From: Lachnospiraceae bacterium
Lineage (GTDB): Bacteria > Bacillota > Clostridia > Lachnospirales > Lachnospiraceae
Length of the DNA stretch: 40,543 nt
Direction of reading: 5' to 3'
NCBI GenBank assembly: GCA_009774535.1
Contig: VSNY01000010.1
Location: 2,241-42,783, forward strand
This document shows positions 24,120 through 32,155 of this stretch, piece by piece. Numbering within the stretch: the first letter of the stretch is position 1; the number at the start of each line of letters is the position of its first letter. The notes under the pieces were generated by a model. That model was not told the origin of the DNA, searched no databases, and was given only the letters and a program-made list of their open reading frames with translations. The position numbers were made by a program, and so were the translations under genes.

Positions 24120-24929
24120 TTATTCAATCTGTATCAGCTTCTGTGCATTGATCCCAAGTATTTGATCCCTTTCCTCTGCATTCCCTACCAGCCTGCGTAT
24201 ATGCGCGAGCGACTCTGCCTGCCCGCTCCAAGGGCTGTCCGTTGCAAACAGGATTTTATCCGCGCCATGCTTTTCTAAGATTTTCAAAAAGATCTCATCC
24301 GCAATCAAATCCGCCGTATAAGCCGTATCCAGATAAACGTCCCTGCCCGCAATCTCCCGCAGCACTTCTTCCCAGAGCCGAAACCCGCCGTAATGCGCCA
24401 GTACCAGTTTTTTTGGCGCCACCTCATCCAGCACCCTTAAAATCGAAGCCGTCGTACACCGCACATTGTCCGGGTATCCGATATCAATGCCCGCATGCGT
24501 GACGCAGACAAGGCCAAGTTCCGATGCGTAATCCAGAATGCGCTTATAACGAATATCGTCAAAAAAAGTATTCTGATAATCCGGATGCAGCTTGATTCCC
24601 TGCAGTCCCAGATTTTTGATTTCCCGCAGATCCTTTTTATAATCCTCCGTATCCGGATGAATGCCGCCAAAAGACAGCAGACGAACGTCTTTCCCCTTAT
24701 ACGTTTCGTTCAGCTGCGCGGCGAACTGATTGATCGAGTGAAACTGCTGCGGTGATGTAACGACCGGAAGGATCACGGAAACATCAACTCCAGCCTGCTT
24801 CATCGAACGGATCAGGCTGGATTCCCTTCCATCCGAACACGCATTGACATTCGCAATTTTTTCCAATTTTTCTATTGTCTTCACCGCGATCTTTTCCGGA
24901 AAAATATGTGTATGAAAATCTACAATCAT
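24120..24929 (-). CDS. Amidohydrolase-superfamily TIM-barrel metal-dependent hydrolase
   Basis: This 269-residue enzyme has the HxH metal motif in VDFHTHIFPE (His6, His8), GIKLHPDYQ, the histidine motifs VTHAGID and LAHYGGF, and the terminal aspartate motif FATDSPW near 225. This pattern fits the amidohydrolase-2 group, which includes decarboxylases and lactonases as well as hydrolases. The ATG at 24929 has AGGAG eleven bases upstream. It is followed by the symporter gene in the same direction, which points to uptake and breakdown of one compound. The precise reaction is not predictable. Confidence 0.85.
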   Translation of the reverse strand: MIVDFHTHIFPEKIAVKTIEKLEKIANVNACSDGRESSLIRSMKQAGVDVSVILPVVTSPQQFHSINQFAAQLNETYKGKDVRLLSFGGIHPDTEDYKKDLREIKNLGLQGIKLHPDYQNTFFDDIRYKRILDYASELGLVCVTHAGIDIGYPDNVRCTTASILRVLDEVAPKKLVLAHYGGFRLWEEVLREIAGRDVYLDTAYTADLIADEIFLKILEKHGADKILFATDSPWSGQAESLAHIRRLVGNAEERDQILGINAQKLIQIE

Positions 24930-24954
24930 AGATGCTTACACTCCTGCTTACAAA

Positions 24955-24984
24955 GAAATACCCGCAGTGTGCTGCAGGCATTTC
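24955..24984. terminator. Stem-loop upstream of the amidohydrolase gene
   Basis: GAAATACCCGCA (24955-24966) and TGCAGGCATTTC (24973-24984) pair except at two positions. In the plus direction it is followed by CGTTTTTT. It lies between the ACT-gene terminator and the amidohydrolase start and could be a second barrier to readthrough or a leader structure. Confidence 0.4.
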
Positions 24985-25011
24985 CGTTTTTTATGCCGCC
25001 TGTCCCAAAAA

Positions 25012-25040
25012 GCTGTCAGCCGCATGTGCTGTGCTGGCAG
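25012..25040 (-). terminator. Terminator of the IorAB-ACT operon
   Basis: CTGTCAGC (25012-25019) and GCTGGCAG (25033-25040) pair with one wobble or mismatch. In the minus direction the stem is followed by TTTTT, about 20 nt after the ACT-gene stop. T runs lie on both sides, so it may work in both directions. Confidence 0.5.
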
Positions 25041-25057
25041 TTTTTTGAAATCCTGTT

Positions 25058-25495
25058 TTAACAAAACATACGCAAAATATCTTCCTGGCTGTAAAGCTCT
25101 ACGTCTTTGCTCTTTAAAAGCGCAGCCGCCTCTTCCCCATTGGAAATCTTGCAGATAATAGATGCCTCTTCTTCTTTTTTGTTGGACAAGGCATACATAT
25201 ATTCCACGTTCAGCCCGGCCTGGCAGACGTGACGAAGGATTTCCTGCAGGCTGCCGATCTGATGCGATAATTTTACGGCAAGAACGTCGGATAACATTGC
25301 CGCAAACCCATGTTCTTTCAGCGCCGCCTGCCCGGCCTGCGGGTCGCTTGTAATCATGCGCAGCAGGCCATACTCGCTTGTATCCGCAAGGCTTAGGGAA
25401 ATAATGCTTACCTCGTTTTCCCTAAGCACATCCAGCACCTGCTCCAGACGTCCTTCCTGATTTTCCAAAAATACTGATAACTGTTTAATATACAT
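25058..25495 (-). CDS. Tandem ACT-domain protein
   Basis: This 145-residue cytoplasmic protein consists of two ACT folds: residues 1-68 (MYIKQLSVFLENQEGRLEQV, then ISLSLADTSEYGLLRMI) and 70-143 (LSHQIGSLQEILRHVCQAG, then VEYMYALSNKKEEEASIICK). ACT domains bind amino acids. Such a protein commonly follows iorAB and phenylacetate-CoA ligase genes in Clostridia, where it is presumed to sense aromatic amino acids or modulate the enzymes. GGGAGG precedes the ATG at 25495, and the gene is 20 bp after iorB. The ligand is inferred, not seen. Confidence 0.88.
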   Translation of the reverse strand: MYIKQLSVFLENQEGRLEQVLDVLRENEVSIISLSLADTSEYGLLRMITSDPQAGQAALKEHGFAAMLSDVLAVKLSHQIGSLQEILRHVCQAGLNVEYMYALSNKKEEEASIICKISNGEEAAALLKSKDVELYSQEDILRMFC

Positions 25496-25515
25496 ATTTC
25501 CCTCCCGTCTGGTTT

Positions 25516-26091
25516 TTATACGGCTGATCCTTCATACCCTGCCAGAAATGCCTTCTGGTTGATTTCTACCGTCTTTTGCGGAACGGTCTTTTCAATGACC
25601 TGTAACCATGCCTCTTTGCTAAAATCCATATGCTTTGCAGCCATTCCAAGCACAATCACGTTAAAGACTCTGGCATTGCCTAATTTCTTCGCTTCGCCCA
25701 TAGCATCAATCGCATAAACGGTATGTTCCTTTTTCAGATCTTCCAAAATATGCTCCGGATACTGCGCCGCGCCTGTAACGACCGTAATCGGGTCCATCCG
25801 CTGGTCATTGATAATCAGCACGCCGTCTTTTTTCAGGAAATGCGCATAGCGCAGCGCTTCCAGCCTTTCAAACGCAATCAGCACATCCGCCTGTCCTTCT
25901 TCTACAATTGGTTCCGCCACCTTTTCGCCATAGCGCACAAACGTTACAACGCTTCCTCCTCTCTGCGCCATTCCGTGGACTTCTGATAATTTTACATCAT
26001 ATCCGGCGTCTAACGTAATTCCGCCAAGAATCCGGCTTGTAAGCAGTGTCCCCTGCCCGCCGACTCCTACAATCATAATATTTTTTGTCAT
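25516..26091 (-). CDS. iorB: Indolepyruvate:ferredoxin oxidoreductase, beta subunit
   Basis: This 191-residue gamma-type domain of 2-oxoacid:ferredoxin oxidoreductases contains IMIVGVGGQGTLLTSRIL near its N-terminus, SEVHGMAQRGGSVVTFVRYG and the SxEH..F-like core. It supports IorA in the oxidative decarboxylation of arylpyruvates to arylacetyl-CoA with reduction of ferredoxin. GGAGG precedes the ATG at 26091, and the iorA stop is 16 bp upstream. Length matches the family. It acts in the cytoplasm. Confidence 0.92.
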   Translation of the reverse strand: MTKNIMIVGVGGQGTLLTSRILGGITLDAGYDVKLSEVHGMAQRGGSVVTFVRYGEKVAEPIVEEGQADVLIAFERLEALRYAHFLKKDGVLIINDQRMDPITVVTGAAQYPEHILEDLKKEHTVYAIDAMGEAKKLGNARVFNVIVLGMAAKHMDFSKEAWLQVIEKTVPQKTVEINQKAFLAGYEGSAV

Positions 26092-26107
26092 GTTTTCCTC
26101 CTGTCCG

Positions 26108-27844
26108 TTAAGCCTTCACGCGTTCGATCGCGCCAAATTTACACAGCTGTTCGCAAAGCCCGCAGCCATTGCACATCGTATCGTCAATGGCAATCGTTCC
26201 GTCTGCTTTTTTGGTCAGCGCCGGACAGCCTGGTTTCAGGCACATGCCGCATGCTTTACATTTGTCTTCAACTGGCTTACACTTATATGGGAATACATTT
26301 CCTTTTAACAGCACGCAAGGCGCTTTTGCAATAATGACGGAAACAGCATCCCTCGCCGTCTCTTCTTTTACAATCCGTTCCAATTCTTTTGTATCAAATG
26401 CATCCACTTCTGTCACTGCTTCAATTCCCATGGATCTGCATAAATGGTAAATGCTGATCGCCGGTACTGTCTCGCCCTTTAATGTCTTTCCGGTCGCCGC
26501 ATGGTCCTGGTGTCCGGTCATGCCTGTGGTGGAATTATCTAAAATAATTACGGTTCCGGTACCCTGATTGTAAACCATATTCATCAGAGAGTTGACGCCT
26601 GTATGCATAAAGGTAGAATCACCGATGACAGCTACCCAGTTTTTTATATATTCTTTGCCTTTTGCCTTCTCCATACCATGCAGCGTGGAAATACTCGCGC
26701 CCATGCAGATCGTCGTATCAATCACACTAAGCGGCGGCACAGCGCCCAGCGTATAGCACCCGATATCTCCGGCCGCATGGATATGAAGACGGCTTAACAC
26801 GGAAAATACACTGCGGTGCGGGCAGCCCGGACATAGAATCGGCGGCCTGGCCGGAACTTTTGCAGGCGCTTTTCCCGCAGCCTTTTCCTGCAGGACACGT
26901 TCCCGGATCATATTTGCGGAATATTCACCCTGCACGGTAAACAGTTCTTTTCCAACCGCTGCAATGCCCCAGGATTTTACCTGTTCTTCAATGACTGGTT
27001 CCAGTTCTTCAAATATGTACAATTGATCTACTTTGGAAGCAAACTCTTCGATTAGTTTTCGCGGGAGCGGATGCACCATGCCCAGTTTCAGCACGGAAGC
27101 ATTCGGGCAGGCTTCCTTCACATACTGGTACGGAATGCCGCTTGTAATAAATCCGATCTTTGTATCGTTGTATTCCGCATGGTTCACTGCAAACCCGCAG
27201 CCGTCCTCCGCCAGCGCCTTCATCCGCTGCTCTGCATAGATATGCCGCCCGATCGCATTGGCTGGCATCATTACAAACTTCGCAGGATTGCGTTCATAGG
27301 TCCGGTCTGCCGGTTCTGCACGATCTTCCAGCGTCACGGTTCCCTGGGAATGCGCCAGGCGCGTAGTTGTGCGCACGATTACCGGCGTATCATATTTTTC
27401 ACTCAGTTCATAAGCAAATTTCACAAAATCCTTCGCTTCCTGACTGTCGGAAGGCTCCAAAACCGGTACCATCGCAGCCCTTGCCACACAGCGGGTATCC
27501 TGTTCGTTCTGGGAACTGTACAGCCCTGGGTCGTCCGCCGCGACAAGCACCAGTCCGCCGTTAACACCGCTGTAGGACACGGTATACAGCGGGTCACTCG
27601 CCACATTGACGCCGACATGCTTCATCGAAGCCATCGCGCGCACGCCGCTGATCGAAGCCCCTATCGCCACTTCTGCCGCCACTTTTTCATTCGGCGCCCA
27701 TTCCGCATAAATATCATTATATAACGCAATATTTTCACTGATCTCGGTACTTGGCGTGCCAGGATAAGCTGCGGATACTTTTACTCCCGCTTCATAAGCG
27801 CCCCTTGCGATCGCCTCATTGCCCAGCATAATCTTCTTTTCCAC
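26108..27844 (-). CDS. iorA: Indolepyruvate:ferredoxin oxidoreductase, alpha subunit (GTG start)
   Basis: This 578-residue thiamine-diphosphate enzyme has an N-terminal pyrimidine-binding domain (GNEAIARGAYEAGVKVSAAY, then PGTPSTEI). The diphosphate-binding part has ILCPGCPHRSVF, GDIGCYTLGA and GDSTFMHTGVNSLMNM. A C-terminal ferredoxin module has two CxxCxxCxxxC-type clusters (CKACGMCLKPGC and CNGCGLCEQLC). It converts indole-, phenyl- or 4-hydroxyphenyl-pyruvate to the acyl-CoA. The GTG at 27844 with AAAGGAAG nine bases upstream is chosen; ATG at 27829 is less likely. It starts four bases after the ligase stop, so the operon is tight. Confidence 0.93.
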   Translation of the reverse strand: MEKKIMLGNEAIARGAYEAGVKVSAAYPGTPSTEISENIALYNDIYAEWAPNEKVAAEVAIGASISGVRAMASMKHVGVNVASDPLYTVSYSGVNGGLVLVAADDPGLYSSQNEQDTRCVARAAMVPVLEPSDSQEAKDFVKFAYELSEKYDTPVIVRTTTRLAHSQGTVTLEDRAEPADRTYERNPAKFVMMPANAIGRHIYAEQRMKALAEDGCGFAVNHAEYNDTKIGFITSGIPYQYVKEACPNASVLKLGMVHPLPRKLIEEFASKVDQLYIFEELEPVIEEQVKSWGIAAVGKELFTVQGEYSANMIRERVLQEKAAGKAPAKVPARPPILCPGCPHRSVFSVLSRLHIHAAGDIGCYTLGAVPPLSVIDTTICMGASISTLHGMEKAKGKEYIKNWVAVIGDSTFMHTGVNSLMNMVYNQGTGTVIILDNSTTGMTGHQDHAATGKTLKGETVPAISIYHLCRSMGIEAVTEVDAFDTKELERIVKEETARDAVSVIIAKAPCVLLKGNVFPYKCKPVEDKCKACGMCLKPGCPALTKKADGTIAIDDTMCNGCGLCEQLCKFGAIERVKA

Positions 27845-27848
27845 TCGT

Positions 27849-29150
27849 TTATACTTCCTTTCTTAAGTCTGTGACTCTTTGTGCTTTTCCTTCAAACCGT
27901 TTTAACGTATGCGGAGACTCCAGACGTATTTTGGCATCCAGGCCCAGAACCAAACGCAGTTTGTGTCTGATCTTTTGCTCCAGCGCCTGCAGCTTTCTAA
28001 ATTCATCCGCCGCCTGCGCCAGTTCCACCCGGATTTCCAGCTTATCGGTATGATTTGCCCTTGTAACAATAATCTCATAATGCGGCCCGATTTCGTCAAT
28101 GCCGAGCAGCACTTCTTCAATCTGGCTTGGAAATACGTTGACGCCGCGGATCTTTAGCATATCATCCGTCCTGCCGTCCAGGTTTTCCATACGCACGGTC
28201 GTCCTGCCGCATTTGCACGGCTCGTAAAGCAGTCTCGTAATATCCTTCGTGCGGTAGCGGATCAGCGGCAGCGCTTCTTTATAGATGCACGTAATAACCA
28301 GTTCCCCTTTTTCTCCCGCAGGCAGCGCTTCTCCGGTCTTTGGATCGATAATCTCCGGGATAAAAAAGTCTTCGTTGATATGCATCCCGCACAAATATTC
28401 ACATTCGCCGGATACTCCCGGGCCGTTTAACTCACTCATTCCATAATTGGACGTTACCAGCATGTCATCTCCCCAGAGTTTATGCATCTCGGTACGCATC
28501 GCTTCTGTTAAAAGCTCGCTTCCCAAAAGGCCGATCTTTACGTTAAGATCCTTCTTCGGGTCCAGACCCATGGACAGCGCGACTTCTCCGATACGCAGCG
28601 CATAAGACGGCGTTGCCACCAAAAGCGTCGTGCCAAAATCTTTCATAAACATGATCTGCTTTTCCGTATTCCCGGTGGACGACGGCACCATAGCGGCGCC
28701 AAGCTTCTCCAGCCCGTAATGCAGTCCCAAAGCGCCGGTAAACATCCCATATCCGAAACAGATCTGTGCCACATCCTGTCTGGTCGCGCCGCCCATAGCC
28801 GCAATTCTGGCAACGGTTTCTGTCCACACGTCCAGATCCCTTTTAGTATATCCTACAACCGTCGGTTTCCCAGTCGTGCCGCTGGATGCGTGGATACGCA
28901 CCAGATCGTCTTTTGGTACTGCAAACAGGCCGAACGGATAGTTGTCCCGCATATCCTGCTTGGTAATAAACGGAAGCTTCTGCAAATCCGAAAGCGAACG
29001 GATCTCCTGCGGCGTTACGCCTGCTTCTTCCATTTTTTTGCGGTACGCAGGTACGTTTGCATAGACGCGCGCAACGGTTTCCTGCAGTCTTGCTAACTGG
29101 ACCGCTTCGATTTCGGCTCGTGACATTGTCTCTTCTTTTGCCCAGATCAT
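27849..29150 (-). CDS. paaK: Phenylacetate-CoA ligase family (PaaK-like) adenylate-forming enzyme
   Basis: This 433-residue member of the acyl-adenylate superfamily has the P-loop-like HASSGTTGKPTVVGYT at about 87-102, YGMSELNGPGVSGEC, and the hinge YRTKDITR. The C-terminal subdomain carries RGVNVFPSQIEEVL. It interconverts an arylacetate and its CoA thioester with ATP, AMP and PPi. Being first in an operon with IorAB in a fermenter, it may run in the direction that releases arylacetate and conserves energy, a point known only by analogy with archaeal and clostridial pathways. The ATG at 29150 has AAGGAG eight bases upstream. Confidence 0.9.
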   Translation of the reverse strand: MIWAKEETMSRAEIEAVQLARLQETVARVYANVPAYRKKMEEAGVTPQEIRSLSDLQKLPFITKQDMRDNYPFGLFAVPKDDLVRIHASSGTTGKPTVVGYTKRDLDVWTETVARIAAMGGATRQDVAQICFGYGMFTGALGLHYGLEKLGAAMVPSSTGNTEKQIMFMKDFGTTLLVATPSYALRIGEVALSMGLDPKKDLNVKIGLLGSELLTEAMRTEMHKLWGDDMLVTSNYGMSELNGPGVSGECEYLCGMHINEDFFIPEIIDPKTGEALPAGEKGELVITCIYKEALPLIRYRTKDITRLLYEPCKCGRTTVRMENLDGRTDDMLKIRGVNVFPSQIEEVLLGIDEIGPHYEIIVTRANHTDKLEIRVELAQAADEFRKLQALEQKIRHKLRLVLGLDAKIRLESPHTLKRFEGKAQRVTDLRKEV

Positions 29151-29213
29151 TGTACTATCTCCTTAAATGTATATATTTTCAGTTGGTTTGTTTGCGCAGA
29201 TGGGATTATTTTA

Positions 29214-29411
29214 TCATATAATTGGGTGGGATGCTACTAAAATTTGCTGGACAAAAATGTAACAAGCAAAAACAAGGCAATTCTTTTTCTGCAAAGGAAA
29301 AGCACCACCAAAAGCCTGACCTCTCGTGATGCTTTTCAATTTCTCTATTACAAGCCCTGCTGCTTTCGCACGTTTTACTACCTGCTCATCTGTTATATAA
29401 TCCGAACTCAT
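29214..29411 (-). CDS. Possible small protein of unknown function
   Basis: This 65-residue frame starts MSSDYITDEQVVKRAKAAGL with a strong AAAGGTGG ribosome binding site eight bases before the ATG at 29411. The first 30 residues look like a genuine helical N-terminus. From about residue 31 the sequence becomes Gly/Cys/hydrophobic (GGAFPLQKKNCLVFACYIF) and may be non-native, so the gene could be truncated or frameshifted. It lies just upstream of the PaaK-IorAB operon on the same strand. I cannot assign a family. Confidence 0.45.
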   Translation of the reverse strand: MSSDYITDEQVVKRAKAAGLVIEKLKSITRGQAFGGAFPLQKKNCLVFACYIFVQQILVASHPII

Positions 29412-29909
29412 ATTTTATACCACCTTTCATTTTTTCTCTTTATTTTCCGATTATCCCAATAATAACTATCGCTAAACTCACTTCTTCCCGGAAAATCCTG
29501 AAAACCCATACCTCCAATTTTTTGTTTTTCTCTTAAAATATATCTAAATTTAATGATAAAGTTTATACTTGTTTTGTCATTATGTCATTTCATTGACAAG
29601 TACCATGTTGTCCCAATTCTCATTCCAGCGCTAAGAAATATGGTTCCTTTCATTTGGCGCATCTCGTATAAAACAAACTTTGGTACGTGTCTATTGATAA
29701 GAATCCTTTGCATAAGGTATTGTATTTTCACAAAAGCCAGACTATAATGTATCAAGATACGAAATCCAGAGGAAATAAACAGGGCAGAAGCCGCAGGCAC
29801 TGAAAAAGCAATTTATAAATATAGATGCATAGGAACAGGAAACACCAGATAAACCAGATCAGGCGCAGGGATATCGCGTAAAAGACAAAAATGAGAGGAA
29901 ACAATAAAG
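29412..29909. other. 498-bp gene-free stretch
   Basis: The stretch is AT-rich. It contains a good plus-strand promoter (29720-29748) for the DUF1294 gene. I see no convincing gene: a 64-codon frame at 29553-29747 has no ribosome binding site and poor composition. Confidence 0.5.
29720..29748 (+). promoter_or_regulatory. Sigma-70 promoter upstream of the DUF1294 gene
   Basis: TTGTAT (29720-29725) and a perfect TATAAT (29743-29748) are 17 bp apart. Transcription would start near 29755, giving a 155-nt leader. A short palindrome GTATC-AA-GATAC follows the -10 box. Confidence 0.6.
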
Positions 29910-30185
29910 ATGGAAATACAGAAGATTTTCATATGCTATCTGCTGCTTGTAAACCTGCTTGCTTTTAGCATGTTTGGGATCGATAAATGGAAAGCGGCGC
30001 ACCGGAAATGGCGGATCAGGGAAGCGGCGCTGCTTGGTATCGCATTTGCGGGCGGTGCGGCTGGCGGTTGGGCAGCTATGTATCTGTTTCGGCATAAGAC
30101 GCAAAAGCCGTATTTTAAAATTGGAGTGCCAATGATGCTGGCGATACAGGGAGCGGCTTTGTATTTGTCTGTAAAATTCTATTAG
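29910..30185 (+). CDS. DUF1294 family small membrane protein
   Basis: This 91-residue protein has hydrophobic segments at about 6-23, 42-58 and 74-88. Between them lie DKWKAAHRKWRIREAALLG and FRHKTQKPYFKIGVP, the conserved Asp-Lys, Arg-Ile-x-Glu and His-Lys-Thr motifs of DUF1294. The molecular role of the family is not established. The start has GAGGAA about ten bases upstream. It shares direction with the sugar kinase gene 72 bp downstream but need not be functionally linked. Confidence 0.85.
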   Translation: MEIQKIFICYLLLVNLLAFSMFGIDKWKAAHRKWRIREAALLGIAFAGGAAGGWAAMYLFRHKTQKPYFKIGVPMMLAIQGAALYLSVKFY

Positions 30186-30257
30186 CGGCAGGCATCTGCA
30201 AAGCGCTGTATTTTGCGGCTGTCTGGTGCCGGACATGTAAGAAATCAGGAAGGACAT

Positions 30258-31238
30258 ATGAAAATGGAACAGGAAATATTTTACAATCAAAAAAAGAAAG
30301 ATCTCACGATTATCGGCGCTGCGATAATCGATATTTTGGCAGGCCCGATCACCCCGGATGTATTTCGCACAGGCTCCCAGCCCGTAGATACCATCCGGCT
30401 TTCCTTTGGCGGGGACGCCCTGAACGAAGCGGCCATTCTGGCTAAATTTGGCAAAAATGTAGAACTGATTTCCAAAGTCGGCCTGGACGACGCCGGCGAA
30501 CGGGTGCTGGATTTTATGGAACGGCTGGGAATGCCCACAGACAGTATTGTAATCGAAGACGGGCTTGCGACAAGTATGAACCTTGTCCTTGTAGACGAAA
30601 ACGGAGAACGCTGTTTTCTGACCAATCCGGCTGGAAGTCTGCGCAGACTCAGCCTGCAGGATATAGAAACATATCTGGACGGCGCGGCAGACCTTGTCAG
30701 CTTTGCAGGTATGTTTGTATCTCCGCAGCTGGATATTCCGGCCATGGAACATATGTTTCGCACGATTAAGCAAAAACCGGGACGGACACTGGCCGTCGAT
30801 ATGACAAAAGCAAAAAACGGAGAGCGGCTGGAAGATCTGAAAGGGCTGCTTCCTTATATCGATTATATCTTCCCGAATGAAGCTGAGATCTCGCTGCTTA
30901 CAGGGCAGACAGATCCCGCCGTCAATGCCAGGCTGCTCGTTCAGGCAGGCGTATCCTGCGCCGTAGTAAAATGCGCCGGCAACGGATGCCTGATCTGCAC
31001 AGCTGACGAGACGCTCTCCATTCCGGCGTATCCGACAGAAACAGTCGCGGATACTACAGGCGCCGGAGATTGTTTTGCGGCAGGATTTTTATGGGCGCTG
31101 TCTGAAGGGATGGCGCTGGAAGCCTGCGGGAAGTTTGCCTGTGCAGCAGCATCCTGCGCGGTTGAGACAATGGGCGCTACGGAGGGAATCAGTTCCCTGG
31201 AAGAACCATTGCGGCGGTTTTCCGCTTATTGGAAATGA
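30258..31238 (+). CDS. PfkB-family carbohydrate kinase
   Basis: This 326-residue ribokinase-like enzyme has the N-terminal signature SFGGDALNEAAILAKFGKNV near 55 and the C-terminal signature DTTGAGDCFAAGF near 275, which holds the catalytic aspartate and anion hole. It phosphorylates a sugar or sugar acid with ATP; fructose, 2-keto-3-deoxygluconate or a nucleoside are all possible. The ATG at 30258 with AGGAAGG four bases upstream is chosen over an upstream frame opening at 30213. Neighbours do not reveal the substrate. Confidence 0.9.
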   Translation: MKMEQEIFYNQKKKDLTIIGAAIIDILAGPITPDVFRTGSQPVDTIRLSFGGDALNEAAILAKFGKNVELISKVGLDDAGERVLDFMERLGMPTDSIVIEDGLATSMNLVLVDENGERCFLTNPAGSLRRLSLQDIETYLDGAADLVSFAGMFVSPQLDIPAMEHMFRTIKQKPGRTLAVDMTKAKNGERLEDLKGLLPYIDYIFPNEAEISLLTGQTDPAVNARLLVQAGVSCAVVKCAGNGCLICTADETLSIPAYPTETVADTTGAGDCFAAGFLWALSEGMALEACGKFACAAASCAVETMGATEGISSLEEPLRRFSAYWK

Positions 31239-31333
31239 TACTGGAAATTCCCGTTTGATTTCGTGTTGGAAAAGACAGCATGATGCTTCCTGTATGAATG
31301 CAGGCCGGTTCCTGCTTAAAGCAAAAATTTTGT

Positions 31334-32053
31334 TTAGAATCCTTTCATCATGCGCGTGGACGTCAAGCAGGTTTCGCCGTTGGCAAAATAAATGATTCGA
31401 TTTTTAGCGTCTACTTCTTTAATATTATTTTTGTTTACCAAAAATGACCGATGGCAGCGTACAAAAGCGCCGCCCAATGAATTTGCCAGTACTTTCAGAG
31501 TACCGGAAAATTCTATTTGACGGTCTTTCGCATGGAGAATGACTTTATGGATATTACTGGACGTTTCAAAAAATAAAATCTCGTCATAATCTATACTAAT
31601 TTTTCGCCCGCCTGCCTCAATGGTATAGGTTTTATGCGTCTTGTTCGTTTGGAGCGTATGGCGGTCCATTGCATTTAGCAAACATTCTCTGACTTTCACT
31701 TTCACTTCGGCAGGGTTGTCTTTCAGTACAAAATCCATTGCTTCTACCCGGTACTGAAATGTCATATAACTTAGTTCCGAATGCGCTGTTATAAATATAA
31801 TAAAACCGCGTGGATCAAACAATCTGATTTGCTGTGCCAGTTTCATTCCGTTTATGCCGGCGTTTAAGTCAATATCCAGAAAATAAACGCCTGTGTTCTG
31901 GCTGTCCCTGACGGTTTCCAGTAACTCATAAGGGTCTGCCGTATCTAAAACAAGCTGCATATTTAATTCTTCTATTAAAACGGTATTTTGAATCATTTGT
32001 ACAACCGTCCTGCGCTGTGCGTCATTGTCTTCGCACACAAAAATGTCCAACAT
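31334..32053 (-). CDS. LytTR-type response regulator (AgrA-like)
   Basis: This 239-residue protein has a receiver domain at 1-125 with acidic pocket CEDND, phosphoacceptor Asp60 in VYFLDIDL and the T/S-K pair (ITAHS, then FVLKDN). A LytTR DNA-binding domain follows at about 138-237 (RKISIDYDEILFFETSSNIH, RCHRSFLVNKNNI). AgrA-type regulators bind direct repeats in promoters. AAAGGAG precedes the ATG at 32053. It lies 102 bp downstream of the kinase gene, its likely partner. The target promoters are unknown; the divergent small membrane protein and exported protein are candidates. Confidence 0.92.
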   Translation of the reverse strand: MLDIFVCEDNDAQRRTVVQMIQNTVLIEELNMQLVLDTADPYELLETVRDSQNTGVYFLDIDLNAGINGMKLAQQIRLFDPRGFIIFITAHSELSYMTFQYRVEAMDFVLKDNPAEVKVKVRECLLNAMDRHTLQTNKTHKTYTIEAGGRKISIDYDEILFFETSSNIHKVILHAKDRQIEFSGTLKVLANSLGGAFVRCHRSFLVNKNNIKEVDAKNRIIYFANGETCLTSTRMMKGF

Positions 32054-32155
32054 TTGATGTTACTCCTTTCCATCAAAATTGTTTTGAGCTGATCCGCTCT
32101 TGCTCTATTCGCCAAATAGATTTCTCTTATGATATGGAATAGTAAATTTTGTTGT

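Noticed and set aside
29553..29747. 64-codon plus-strand frame
   Set aside because: It has no ribosome binding site, biased hydrophobic/Cys content and no motif.
29859..30773. Long minus-strand frame of 304 codons
   Set aside because: It is antisense to the DUF1294 and PfkB genes, both of which have family motifs. Its composition is rich in His, Cys and Gln without any domain.
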